The notes beneath the pieces are model-generated. The model was not told the origin of the DNA, searched no databases, and saw nothing but the letters and a program-made list of their open reading frames with translations. A program made the position numbers and the translations under genes. Of a DNA stretch of 5,760 bases, positions 1-5,760 are shown one piece after another. This stretch comes from an uncultured Victivallaceae bacterium (GTDB lineage: Bacteria > Verrucomicrobiota > Lentisphaeria > Victivallales > Victivallaceae): the NCBI GenBank assembly GCA_934663655.1, contig CAKUKT010000181.1, positions 1 to 5,760 of the forward strand, written 5' to 3'. The stretch's first letter is position 1, and the number at the start of each line of letters is the position of its first letter.

Positions 1-87
1 TTCCAGCGAACATCCCGGACGCGGCAACACATACAGCCGCATCCCGTTGGCAAAATGTCTGACTTCAATGTTTTTGTATAGTTCCAT
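1..87 (-). CDS. Probable M16-family zinc metallopeptidase, N-terminal fragment (cut by window edge)
   Basis: This is an open frame of 29 codons starting with ATG at 87 and leaving the window at base 1. It reads MELYKNIEVRHFANGMRLYV followed by LPRPGCSLE. The pattern of a short lead-in, then F-x-N-G-M-R-L-Y-V and a proline-rich turn, is how many M16 (insulinase/processing-peptidase) domains begin, just before the first beta strand. The catalytic HxxEH motif would lie beyond the edge, so the family call rests on this short pattern only. A TAA stop sits in frame seven codons upstream (plus-strand 106-108), so this ATG is the only ATG start available. The gene follows the ispD stop by 31 nt on the same strand with no terminator between, so it is probably the next gene of the same operon. 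The upstream Shine-Dalgarno match is weak (GGGA, about 9 nt before the ATG). It could instead be some other short protein. Confidence 0.5.
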   Translation of the reverse strand, partial: MELYKNIEVRHFANGMRLYVLPRPGCSLE

Positions 88-118
88 GAAATAAGGTCCC
101 GTAGTTTAGCCCCGGAAT

Positions 119-835
119 TCAATTTTCCGCCGCGCTGCGCCGCCGTTGGTGCAAAAGCAGCCGAATCTCCTCGAGCTCTTCCGGAGTGGTGAGCTTCGGG
201 TTCGGAGCGGCGGCTTCGACCATTTTCACTTTCCATCCCGAACGGCGCATGATCTCCGCATCGTCGGTGGCCTCTCCCGGTCGCAAATAGGCGCGTCGCA
301 ATTTCTCCAGATCGAAAATCTGCGGTGTCTCCGCCCGCCAGAGCAACGAACGATCCACCGCTTCGACGATCATCCCATGTTCGTCAACGATTTTGATGCT
401 GTCGGTGACCCGGCGTCCCGGCAGGGCGCCGCCGCATTCGCGGGCGGCGGCGAGCACCCGGAGCAGAAGATCGGCGTCTGCGAGTGGACGCGCCGCATCG
501 TGAATGGCGACGAATCCCTTGTCGCCAGGCAGTTCCGCCAGTGCCCGCCGAACGGTTTCGCTGCGGGTGGCTCCGCCGGCAATCCATCGCAGCCGGGCGG
601 TCGGCGGCAGATATTCCGCGGCTCGGCGCCGGAAATCCTCAAGACGGCCGGAGGCGACCGCCACCACGATCCGGGAGGGGTCTGCCAGCGGCAGGAAGGC
701 GCGGATGCTGTGCAGAAAGAGCGGTATGCCGTCGAGCATTTCCATCAGTTTGTCGCCCCGGCGGTAGCGCTGCGAGGAACCCGCGGCCGCAATGATGATA
801 TAAAGATCTTCAATTGGAAAACAGTTTGGTTTCAT
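119..835 (-). CDS. ispD: 2-C-methyl-D-erythritol 4-phosphate cytidylyltransferase (IspD)
   Basis: IspD joins CTP and 2-C-methyl-D-erythritol 4-phosphate to give CDP-methylerythritol and pyrophosphate, the third step of the MEP isoprenoid pathway in the cytoplasm. The 238-residue length is normal for a single-domain IspD, with no IspF fusion. Visible motifs are the nucleotide-binding loop IIAAAGSSQR (14-23) followed by K29, HDAARPL (112-118), VTDSIK (143-148), DRSLLWRAETPQIF (161-174), TDDAEIM (190-196) and NPKLTTPEEL (212-221). R23, K29, R162 and K214 match the catalytic Arg/Lys residues R20, K27, R157 and K213 of the E. coli enzyme. The loop has GSSQR where many homologues have GxGxR, a tolerated variant. 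The ATG overlaps the TGA of the upstream Sel1-repeat gene by 4 nt (ATGA), and no strong Shine-Dalgarno site is seen. Translation is therefore probably coupled to that gene. Confidence 0.96.
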   Translation of the reverse strand: MKPNCFPIEDLYIIIAAAGSSQRYRRGDKLMEMLDGIPLFLHSIRAFLPLADPSRIVVAVASGRLEDFRRRAAEYLPPTARLRWIAGGATRSETVRRALAELPGDKGFVAIHDAARPLADADLLLRVLAAARECGGALPGRRVTDSIKIVDEHGMIVEAVDRSLLWRAETPQIFDLEKLRRAYLRPGEATDDAEIMRRSGWKVKMVEAAAPNPKLTTPEELEEIRLLLHQRRRSAAEN

Positions 836-2109
836 TTGTCACTGCTCTGGTTGAAAAGAATGGTTCCCGCCTCGCTGTCTCCGGCGGCGGCGGCGCGGCG
901 CAGCAGGGCGACGCCCGTCTCCTGATCACGTTCGATGCCGCGCCCCGAGAGCATGGAGACTCCGAGTTCGCGCATCGCTTCGACGTGTCCTTCGGCTGCG
1001 GCCGCCTTGAACCAGAAATTCGCGGTTGCAGGATCGGGATCGACGCCGGTTCCTTCGAGGCAGCAGAGGCCGAGTTTGAACCGGGCGGCGTTGTCGCCGA
1101 GTTTTGCTGCGCGCTCATAACAGCGGAATGCCTCCCCGGGATCGGCCGGAACGCCGATGCCGGAACGGAAACAGTCTCCAAGCGCAGTTATCGCCTCCGG
1201 CGCACCGGCCGCCTCCGCCCGTCGAAAACAATCGAGTGCTCCGGCCGGATCGTGCGGAGTCATTTCGCCGAGCAGCCGGTGGCGGCCGAGTCTGACCAGA
1301 GAAACGGGGTCTCCGGCCTCGGCGGCGGCGCGGATCAATTCAAATCCGCGCACAGGATCCGGGGCGATGCCCAGGCCGAATTCGCAGGCCCGGCCGAGTT
1401 TTCCCGTCGCTTCGGCTGAACCAAGTTTCATCGCCCGCTCCAGCAATAAAATCGCTCCTTCGGCATCGGAGGCTCCGCCGGTTCCGGACAAAAGCATATC
1501 GGCGTACCAGACCAGCAGTTCCGGGTCAGCATCGGTGGCGGCAGTTGCAGCGGAGAGCAGATTTCTTGCTTCCACGGCTCCCGCCCCGGAAGAATCTTCG
1601 AGCAGTTTGCGGATCAGCCGTTTACGGGCAGGAGGATAACCGGTTTGGGTCAGACGGCGCAATTCCGCGAGTTCACCGGCGGGATCGGGCGGGATTCCGG
1701 GGTAGTTCACGGAATTATCCTCTCCGCCGGGATAGCCGGAACCGCGAAGTTCCGCCGCCGCCAGCGCCGCCGCCGGCATTCCCGCTTCCGCAGCGCGGTT
1801 GAGCCAATGCGCGGCGGCGGCGGGATTCCGGGTCACCCCCCATCCGTTGAGCAGGCAGATGCCGAGATTATACTGGGCTCCCGGATGGTTCTGCTCCGCC
1901 GCCCGGCGGAACCAGTAAAGCGCCAGTTCAAGGTTTCCCGGCCGGTTGGTGCCGGAAAAAAATTCTCCGCCGAGGGCAAACTGCGCCTCCGCGTTGCCAT
2001 CCAGCGCCTCCCGGCGGAGGCGGTCTCCGTCGTCGATTTCCGCCGCCGCGACGGCAAGCACAAAACCGAATGCCGACAACCCGGCCGCCAGTTGATGAAG
2101 TGAAAGCAT
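832..2109 (-). CDS. Secreted Sel1-like (TPR-type) repeat protein
   Basis: This 425-residue protein is built mainly of Sel1-like repeats, helical hairpins of about 36 residues that act as protein-protein interaction scaffolds. I see two repeats at about 41-112 and six more at about 196-411. Typical units are the LG-x-C/Y-x-L-x-G-x-G-V stretches at 82-92, 310-320 and 347-356, each followed by a D/N-P-x-x-A-x-x-W/C-F/L-x-x-A-A-x-x-G helix. The part at about 113-190 is degenerate or a linker, with a Pro/Gly-rich loop near 123-143. Residues 7-23 are hydrophobic and end in AVAAA before EIDD, which looks like a signal peptide cleaved around 21-23; its n-region has no Lys or Arg. The protein is thus probably periplasmic or secreted. 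The ATG at 2109 has an AAGGA ribosome-binding site 4 nt upstream (2114-2118). It starts 61 nt after the isomerase stop and overlaps ispD by 4 nt. The partner is unknown. Confidence 0.92.
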   Translation of the reverse strand: MLSLHQLAAGLSAFGFVLAVAAAEIDDGDRLRREALDGNAEAQFALGGEFFSGTNRPGNLELALYWFRRAAEQNHPGAQYNLGICLLNGWGVTRNPAAAAHWLNRAAEAGMPAAALAAAELRGSGYPGGEDNSVNYPGIPPDPAGELAELRRLTQTGYPPARKRLIRKLLEDSSGAGAVEARNLLSAATAATDADPELLVWYADMLLSGTGGASDAEGAILLLERAMKLGSAEATGKLGRACEFGLGIAPDPVRGFELIRAAAEAGDPVSLVRLGRHRLLGEMTPHDPAGALDCFRRAEAAGAPEAITALGDCFRSGIGVPADPGEAFRCYERAAKLGDNAARFKLGLCCLEGTGVDPDPATANFWFKAAAAEGHVEAMRELGVSMLSGRGIERDQETGVALLRRAAAAGDSEAGTILFNQSSDK

Positions 2110-2113
2110 AAAA

Positions 2114-2118
2114 TCCTT
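2114..2118 (-). promoter_or_regulatory. Ribosome-binding site of the Sel1-repeat gene
   Basis: AAGGA on the minus strand lies 4 nt before the ATG at 2109, within an A-rich stretch. It supports the start that includes the signal peptide. Confidence 0.6.
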
Positions 2119-2170
2119 TTTTTCAGTTGCCGCACCGCGCGTCGGAACCGCTGCGCGACGGCAGAGGCCG

Positions 2171-3544
2171 TTATTGATCGATCATCCGGCAGCCGAGGTA
2201 TTTTCCGAGCGCTTCGCGCAGCACTTCGGTGCAGTCGCCGAAGCCGAGCGCGACGTGATGGGAAAAACCGTTGCCGGTCACCAGTTTGATGAGGGATTCA
2301 AGGTCGTCGAATCTGACGACGCCACCGGCGCCGAAGAAATTCTCCGGCAACCGGTCGTCGGTCACCCGTCCGGAAGCGGTATAGAAACGCAATTCGCCGT
2401 TCCGAGTCATTCCGCCGCAGCAGGTGACGTTGCCGGCGCGCAGCCAGCCCTGACTGCTGCCGTGAACACCGTTGAGCAGCAGGTGTTCCACCATTTTTCC
2501 GGGGGTTTCGAGCAGTTCATCGGCCACCGGACCGCAATGGAAAAGCACACAGGAGTTGGCGTCGGCACTCCAGTTGTTGTTCCAGTCCAGACAGGTGACC
2601 GGCTGTTGCAGTGCCAGACGCAGGGCATGCATGGCAATTGCGTTCACCGTGTCCGCCTCGCAGTTGGCGGTGATCCCGCGATGGTTGAGCAGCGCGAGAA
2701 TTACACAGGGCGCGACATTGAACTCCTTTTCAAATTCATCCCAGCAGCGCAGGGAGATTGCGTCGAGGTGATTTTCGGAGATAATCCGGTCGAGCGCGCA
2801 GGCGATCTTCACCAGGGTCTGAATATTCTCCTCCGGAACGCAGCTCCATTCGGAGATCGCCAGCAGCTCCTCGCGGGTCTTGAGAAATTCCGACGATTCC
2901 GGAGAAACCGAACGAACCAGCGCAAAGAGCATCGACAGATCGAATGCCTCGGATGAAATACCGTACTTTTCGAACGCCGCTTCGTCAAAACGCACCGATT
3001 TAAACGGCGTACAACGGGCGCCGATCGTACCGACCCGGAGATGGCCCAGACCCTTCACGATCCGGCATACCGTGATGAAGCTTTCCAGAGCCGCTGAAAA
3101 TTCCGGAGAGTCGGGCTCGCAGGTGTGCGGAACCATCGGCGTGAATTTAACTTGCGCCTGGAACAGCAGACTTGCCGCCGCGATTTTGCCGCAGAAGGCG
3201 TCCCGGCGGCTTCCGGCCCCCATCCGGGTAAATTCATCCGGAAAGGCATGGAGAAGAATCGGAAGGTTCAAATTGCGCACCGCTTCGAGAACTCCGGATT
3301 CATCGCCGAAGTTCGGAAATGAAACGATCACCCCGGAGAAATCTTCGCGGTGACGACGCAGTTCGGCGTTGAGTTCCCGACCATCCAGCGTCGAGGAGAC
3401 GACAAACCCCCGGCCGGAAAAGAGTTCGATTCCGGCGTCGGAGAGTATCCGGCGGAGTTTCTCCTCCGCCTCCGCGGTAAGCTGCTGGGGAAAAGTCCGG
3501 CGATTGGCGATTATCAGAACAAAAGTGCTTTTTTCCTTGATCAT
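2171..3544 (-). CDS. L-fucose/L-arabinose isomerase-family protein (COG2407-type sugar isomerase homologue)
   Basis: The 457-residue protein resembles the FucI/AraA-like aldose-ketose isomerase superfamily, which uses a divalent metal (usually Mn2+) to interconvert sugars in the cytoplasm. Its N-terminal half is an alpha/beta domain (GVIVSFPNFGD 71-81, LPILLHAFPDE 94-104). The more telling part is C-terminal: RCWDEFEKEF (266-275), VAPC (277-280), GITANCEAD (290-298), CLDWNNNW (318-325), VLFHCGP (333-339) and HHVALGFGD (429-437). By comparison with FucI, D298 and one of D269-E274 would be metal ligands, and H429 or H430 would be the late histidine; this assignment is my inference. Sixteen cysteines are present, including an adjacent pair at 375-376. 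There is no signal peptide. The start overlaps the hydF stop by 4 nt and has a perfect AGGAGG. Substrate cannot be told from sequence; fucose, arabinose or a sulfo-sugar are all possible, as is a non-isomerase role. Confidence 0.8.
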   Translation of the reverse strand: MIKEKSTFVLIIANRRTFPQQLTAEAEEKLRRILSDAGIELFSGRGFVVSSTLDGRELNAELRRHREDFSGVIVSFPNFGDESGVLEAVRNLNLPILLHAFPDEFTRMGAGSRRDAFCGKIAAASLLFQAQVKFTPMVPHTCEPDSPEFSAALESFITVCRIVKGLGHLRVGTIGARCTPFKSVRFDEAAFEKYGISSEAFDLSMLFALVRSVSPESSEFLKTREELLAISEWSCVPEENIQTLVKIACALDRIISENHLDAISLRCWDEFEKEFNVAPCVILALLNHRGITANCEADTVNAIAMHALRLALQQPVTCLDWNNNWSADANSCVLFHCGPVADELLETPGKMVEHLLLNGVHGSSQGWLRAGNVTCCGGMTRNGELRFYTASGRVTDDRLPENFFGAGGVVRFDDLESLIKLVTGNGFSHHVALGFGDCTEVLREALGKYLGCRMIDQ

Positions 3545-4830
3545 GCTTTTCCTCCTGCCGTGGTTTTTCCTCTCCGTTCCCCCGCGTCGCCGCGGGCGTC
3601 GCGGAATGCCTGCAGCGCCGACGGGAATGGTGACAAGACCCGTTCAAGCACCCCCTGTACGAAAGAGATACACATCCCGTAGTTGGTGACCGGCACTCCG
3701 GCCTTTGCCGCCACCTGAAGCCGGGAGAGGATTTCCCGGCGGGTGAACATGCATCCTCCGCAGTGGATCACCAGCCGGAACTCCGAAAGATTGTCAGGAT
3801 AATCGCGTCCGGCACAGACCTCCACCTGGAGTTCCGCGCCGGTATACCGACGCAGCCAGCGGGGGATCTTGACCCGGCCGATGTCATCGTCGGCGGCGTG
3901 GTGGGAACAGGCTTCGGCGATCAGAATTTTATCGCCGTCAACCAGCCGGTCGATCACGGCGCAGCCGCGCGCCATCAGTTCCATGTCCCCCTTGAGGCGT
4001 GAAAAGAGTATCGAAAAGGTGGTCGAGGTCACCCCGGGAGGGGTTTCCGCGACCATCCGGTCGACGACCTGAGAGTCGCAGACAACGAGATCGGGAGGAG
4101 TTTTGAGTCTGGCGAGAAACTTTGGATATTCCCGTTCCCGGACCATCGCCGCCGCCGCCCCGTTGTCGAGGGCGTCCCGGATCGTCTGTACCTGCGGCAG
4201 AATCAACCGGCCTTTCGGCGCCTGCGAATCAATCGGCACGATCAGCGCCGCGAGCCCACCGGGGGGAAGCAGATCGCCGACCAGCGGCGGAGATTCGAGG
4301 AAATCCTCCGGAGCGCAATCGATCAGCGCCCGTTTGAAATCGGCCACGACATCGTCACGGCGACCGGACGAGGAACAATCCGCCGTCATTACCGCGGCAA
4401 CGCCAGCGTCGCGGAGCCGGGCGATGAAATCCGGATCGGGCGCGTTGAGATCGCATTTGTTCACGACGGCGATCACCGGCAGTTTCCGGTTCCGCGCTTC
4501 GGCCAGGATGGATTCCTCCGGCTCTCCCCAGAGCCCGGCTTCGCAGATAACCACCACCACATCGGCCCGGTTGAAAACCTGAAGCGTTTTGCGGATGCGC
4601 AGAGAACCCAGTTCGGTGGTATCGTCAATGCCGGCGGTGTCGAGCAGAACCACGGGACCCAGCGGCAGCAGTTCCATTACTTTTTCCACGACGTCGGTGG
4701 TGGTGCCGGGCAGCGGCGAGGTGATCGCGACCTCCTGTCCGGAAATCAGATTCAGAAATGTCGATTTCCCGACGTTGGTACGTCCGAAAAAAGCGATGTG
4801 CAGACGCAACGATTTTGGTACTGTTTCCAT
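3541..4830 (-). CDS. hydF: [FeFe]-hydrogenase H-cluster maturation GTPase HydF
   Basis: HydF is the scaffold and GTPase on which the 2Fe subcluster of [FeFe] hydrogenase is completed, after HydG and HydE act, before transfer to apo-HydA in the cytoplasm. The GTPase domain shows P-loop GRTNVGKS (16-23), switch region PGTTTD (41-46), DTAG (64-67) and NKCD (124-127). The C-terminal cluster domain has the diagnostic C-x-H (C308, H310), then 45 residues, then HCGGC (H356, C357, C360), followed by VPVTNYG (379-385). The 429-residue length is slightly above the usual 400-410; the excess is mostly a charged tail of about 25 residues. The frame is open to a TTG at 4959, but I chose the ATG at 4830. 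METVPKSLRLHIAFFGR matches the usual HydF N-terminus, and a TATAAT box lies between the two starts. The Shine-Dalgarno site is weak (GAAG). No hydE, hydG or hydA is visible in the window. Confidence 0.96.
   Translation of the reverse strand: METVPKSLRLHIAFFGRTNVGKSTFLNLISGQEVAITSPLPGTTTDVVEKVMELLPLGPVVLLDTAGIDDTTELGSLRIRKTLQVFNRADVVVVICEAGLWGEPEESILAEARNRKLPVIAVVNKCDLNAPDPDFIARLRDAGVAAVMTADCSSSGRRDDVVADFKRALIDCAPEDFLESPPLVGDLLPPGGLAALIVPIDSQAPKGRLILPQVQTIRDALDNGAAAAMVREREYPKFLARLKTPPDLVVCDSQVVDRMVAETPPGVTSTTFSILFSRLKGDMELMARGCAVIDRLVDGDKILIAEACSHHAADDDIGRVKIPRWLRRYTGAELQVEVCAGRDYPDNLSEFRLVIHCGGCMFTRREILSRLQVAAKAGVPVTNYGMCISFVQGVLERVLSPFPSALQAFRDARGDAGERRGKTTAGGKA
3551..3556 (-). promoter_or_regulatory. 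Perfect Shine-Dalgarno site of the isomerase gene, inside the hydF 3' end
   Basis: AGGAGG on the minus strand sits 6 nt before the ATG at 3544, within the last codons of hydF. With the ATGA overlap it indicates that the isomerase is efficiently translated from the hydF message, both by its own site and by coupling. Confidence 0.8.
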
Positions 4831-4924
4831 GATCTTCGCAAGGTTCGGGGGTTTCTCCGGATCTTTCCTTCGCTCCGGGGCGGGGCCGCCGGACGATCGA
4901 CAGAAAGCCGATATCCCGCACCAT

Positions 4925-4930
4925 ATTATA
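4925..4930 (-). promoter_or_regulatory. Putative -10 box for the hydF operon
   Basis: The minus strand reads a perfect TATAAT here. Transcription would begin near 4918, giving a leader of about 88 nt before the hydF ATG. No good -35 lies at 16-18 nt; the nearest candidate, TTGAAT at 4959-4954, is 23 nt away. The promoter is therefore either activator-dependent or a chance match. Confidence 0.4.
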
Positions 4931-5049
4931 AAAGTATCTCCGGATAGGCGATTATTCAAGACGGCGGCGGTGGTTTATTGTGAAAAAGCTCGACGAGGCG
5001 CGACCCGTTTTCCGGATCCGCATGATTAATGGTTTTTTTCCGCAGCGGC

Positions 5050-5078
5050 TTGACAAAGGCGGCAAATGCGGTTATCAT
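5050..5078 (+). promoter_or_regulatory. Sigma70-type promoter of the GH42 gene
   Basis: A perfect TTGACA (-35) at 5050-5055 is followed by a 17-nt spacer and TATCAT (-10, 5 of 6 matches) at 5073-5078. Transcription would start near 5085, giving a leader of about 40 nt. A 9-nt palindrome, CCGCAGCGG, lies at 5040-5048 just upstream and could bind a regulator. Such a near-consensus promoter on a sugar-hydrolase gene would normally need a repressor for control. Confidence 0.75.
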
Positions 5079-5114
5079 TAGCGGAGTGACAACGCAAACC
5101 CTCCTGAAGTTATA

Positions 5115-5118
5115 AGGA
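5115..5118 (+). promoter_or_regulatory. Ribosome-binding site of the GH42 gene
   Basis: AGGA within TAAGGAAA ends 6 nt before the ATG at 5125. It is well spaced and fixes the start of the GH42 gene. Confidence 0.75.
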
Positions 5119-5124
5119 AAAACG

Positions 5125-5760
5125 ATGAAAAAATTTCCCCCGTTGATAAAAAATTATCCGGTTATTCTTCACGGCGGCGATTACAATCCGGACCAGTGGC
5201 TGGATCGTCCGGGGATCATTGATGCCGACTTCCGGCTGATGGAGGAATCCGGCTGCAACACCTTTTCGATTGGAATTTTCAGCTGGAGTGCGCTGGAACC
5301 CGCCGATGGAGAATTTTGCTTCGACTGGCTTGACCGGATCATGGATCGTCTGGCCGAGCACGATTTTCGGGCGATGCTTGCGACTCCGAGCGGAGCGATG
5401 CCGGCGTGGCTGGCGCTGAGTTCTCCGGAGATCCGCCGGGTTGATGAGCGTGGCCACCGCGCCGATTACCGGGGGCGCCACAACCATTGCTGGAGTTCGC
5501 CGGTATACCGGGAAAAGGTTGCCCGGATCGACCGGCTTCTTGCGAAACGTTACGGTTCCCATCCCGCTCTTGGCGCATGGCATCTCTCCAACGAATACAA
5601 CGGTGAGTGTTTCTGCGAACTCTGCCGCCGGAAATTTCAACTGTGGTTGCGGGAACGTTACGGAACCCTTGAAAAACTCAACGCCGCCTGGTATTCCGCC
5701 TTTTGGAACCACCGCATCTCCGCCTGGGAGGAGATCAATCCCCTGATTTCCGGGGATCCG
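5125..5760 (+). CDS. GH42-family beta-galactosidase, N-terminal 212 residues (cut by window edge)
   Basis: GH42 enzymes hydrolyse beta-galactosides (some act on related beta-glycosides) by a retaining two-glutamate mechanism in a TIM barrel. The frame is open from ATG 5125 to the window end with no stop; full-length members are about 650-700 residues, so roughly a third is visible. Family hallmarks are GGDYNPDQW (17-25), IGIFSWSALEP (49-59), LATPSGAMPAWLA (85-97) and AWHLSNEYNG (151-160). In the last of these, E157 is the expected acid/base catalyst; the nucleophile Glu lies beyond the edge. C122, C162, C164 and C167 reproduce the spacing of the zinc-binding tetracysteine site known from the Thermus A4 enzyme. 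The N-terminus has no signal peptide, so the enzyme should be cytoplasmic and act on imported oligosaccharides. It is transcribed divergently from hydF under its own strong promoter. The exact substrate is not determined. Confidence 0.95.
   Translation, partial: MKKFPPLIKNYPVILHGGDYNPDQWLDRPGIIDADFRLMEESGCNTFSIGIFSWSALEPADGEFCFDWLDRIMDRLAEHDFRAMLATPSGAMPAWLALSSPEIRRVDERGHRADYRGRHNHCWSSPVYREKVARIDRLLAKRYGSHPALGAWHLSNEYNGECFCELCRRKFQLWLRERYGTLEKLNAAWYSAFWNHRISAWEEINPLISGDP

Noticed and set aside
146..925. 259-residue plus-strand open frame opposite ispD
   Set aside because: It lies antisense to a clear ispD, has no recognisable motifs and is Arg/Gly/Pro-rich, as expected from the reverse strand of a GC-rich gene.
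814..1639. Overlapping plus-strand open frames of 201 and 160 residues
   Set aside because: Both are antisense to the Sel1-repeat gene, whose repeats are unmistakable. They are shadows of repeated Gly/Ala codons.
2174..2956. 260-residue plus-strand open frame
   Set aside because: It lies wholly antisense to the isomerase-like gene, with no family motif and no plausible ribosome-binding site.
4103..4582. 159-residue plus-strand open frame
   Set aside because: It is antisense to the HydF GTPase domain and has a low-complexity Ser/Arg/Pro composition.
4589..5029. 146-residue plus-strand open frame reaching into the divergent region
   Set aside because: Most of it is antisense to the HydF N-terminus; its remainder shows no motif, and it ends before the GH42 promoter.
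5033..5039. Run of seven T residues as a possible plus-strand terminator
   Set aside because: No stem-loop lies directly before it, and there is no plus-strand gene upstream to terminate.
5110..5712. 200-residue minus-strand open frame
   Set aside because: It lies opposite the clear GH42 gene, which has its own promoter, ribosome-binding site and catalytic motif.

Overview
The window looks like chromosomal DNA from an anaerobic, GC-rich, carbohydrate-degrading bacterium. The evidence is an [FeFe]-hydrogenase maturase (HydF), a GH42 glycosidase, a sugar-isomerase-like enzyme and the MEP isoprenoid enzyme IspD. This mix, together with a secreted Sel1-repeat protein and a probable M16 peptidase, would fit a Lentisphaerota or Verrucomicrobiota anaerobe. 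That placement is inference from gene content and style; no rRNA or other phylogenetic marker is present.

Layout. From about 4830 leftward to the edge, five genes lie on the minus strand, apparently as one transcription unit: hydF (4830-3541), a FucI/AraA-type sugar isomerase homologue (3544-2171), a Sel1-repeat protein with a signal peptide (2109-832), ispD (835-119), and the first 29 codons of a probable M16 zinc peptidase (87-1, cut by the edge). Two junctions are 4-nt ATGA stop/start overlaps (hydF/isomerase and sel1/ispD). The other two gaps are 61 and 31 nt. I see no intrinsic terminator between any of the genes. On the plus strand, a GH42 beta-galactosidase gene begins at 5125 and runs off the right edge after 212 codons.

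The 294-nt divergent region (4831-5124) carries a strong sigma70-type promoter for the GH42 gene (TTGACA, 17-nt spacer, TATCAT) with a good Shine-Dalgarno site. On the other strand it has a perfect TATAAT box that could start the hydF unit. That box lies between a possible TTG start at 4959 and the ATG at 4830, which supports the ATG as the true hydF start.

How the genes fit together. HydF serves H2 metabolism, IspD serves isoprenoid synthesis, and the isomerase and GH42 suit sugar catabolism. The Sel1 and M16 proteins are probably envelope or periplasmic. There is no single obvious pathway. The unexplained points are why an uncharacterised sugar isomerase homologue is translationally coupled to HydF, and why HydE and HydG are absent from the visible neighbourhood. 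I found no mobile element, CRISPR array, tRNA or rRNA, and no clear evidence of a new system. The genes cover nearly the whole window.
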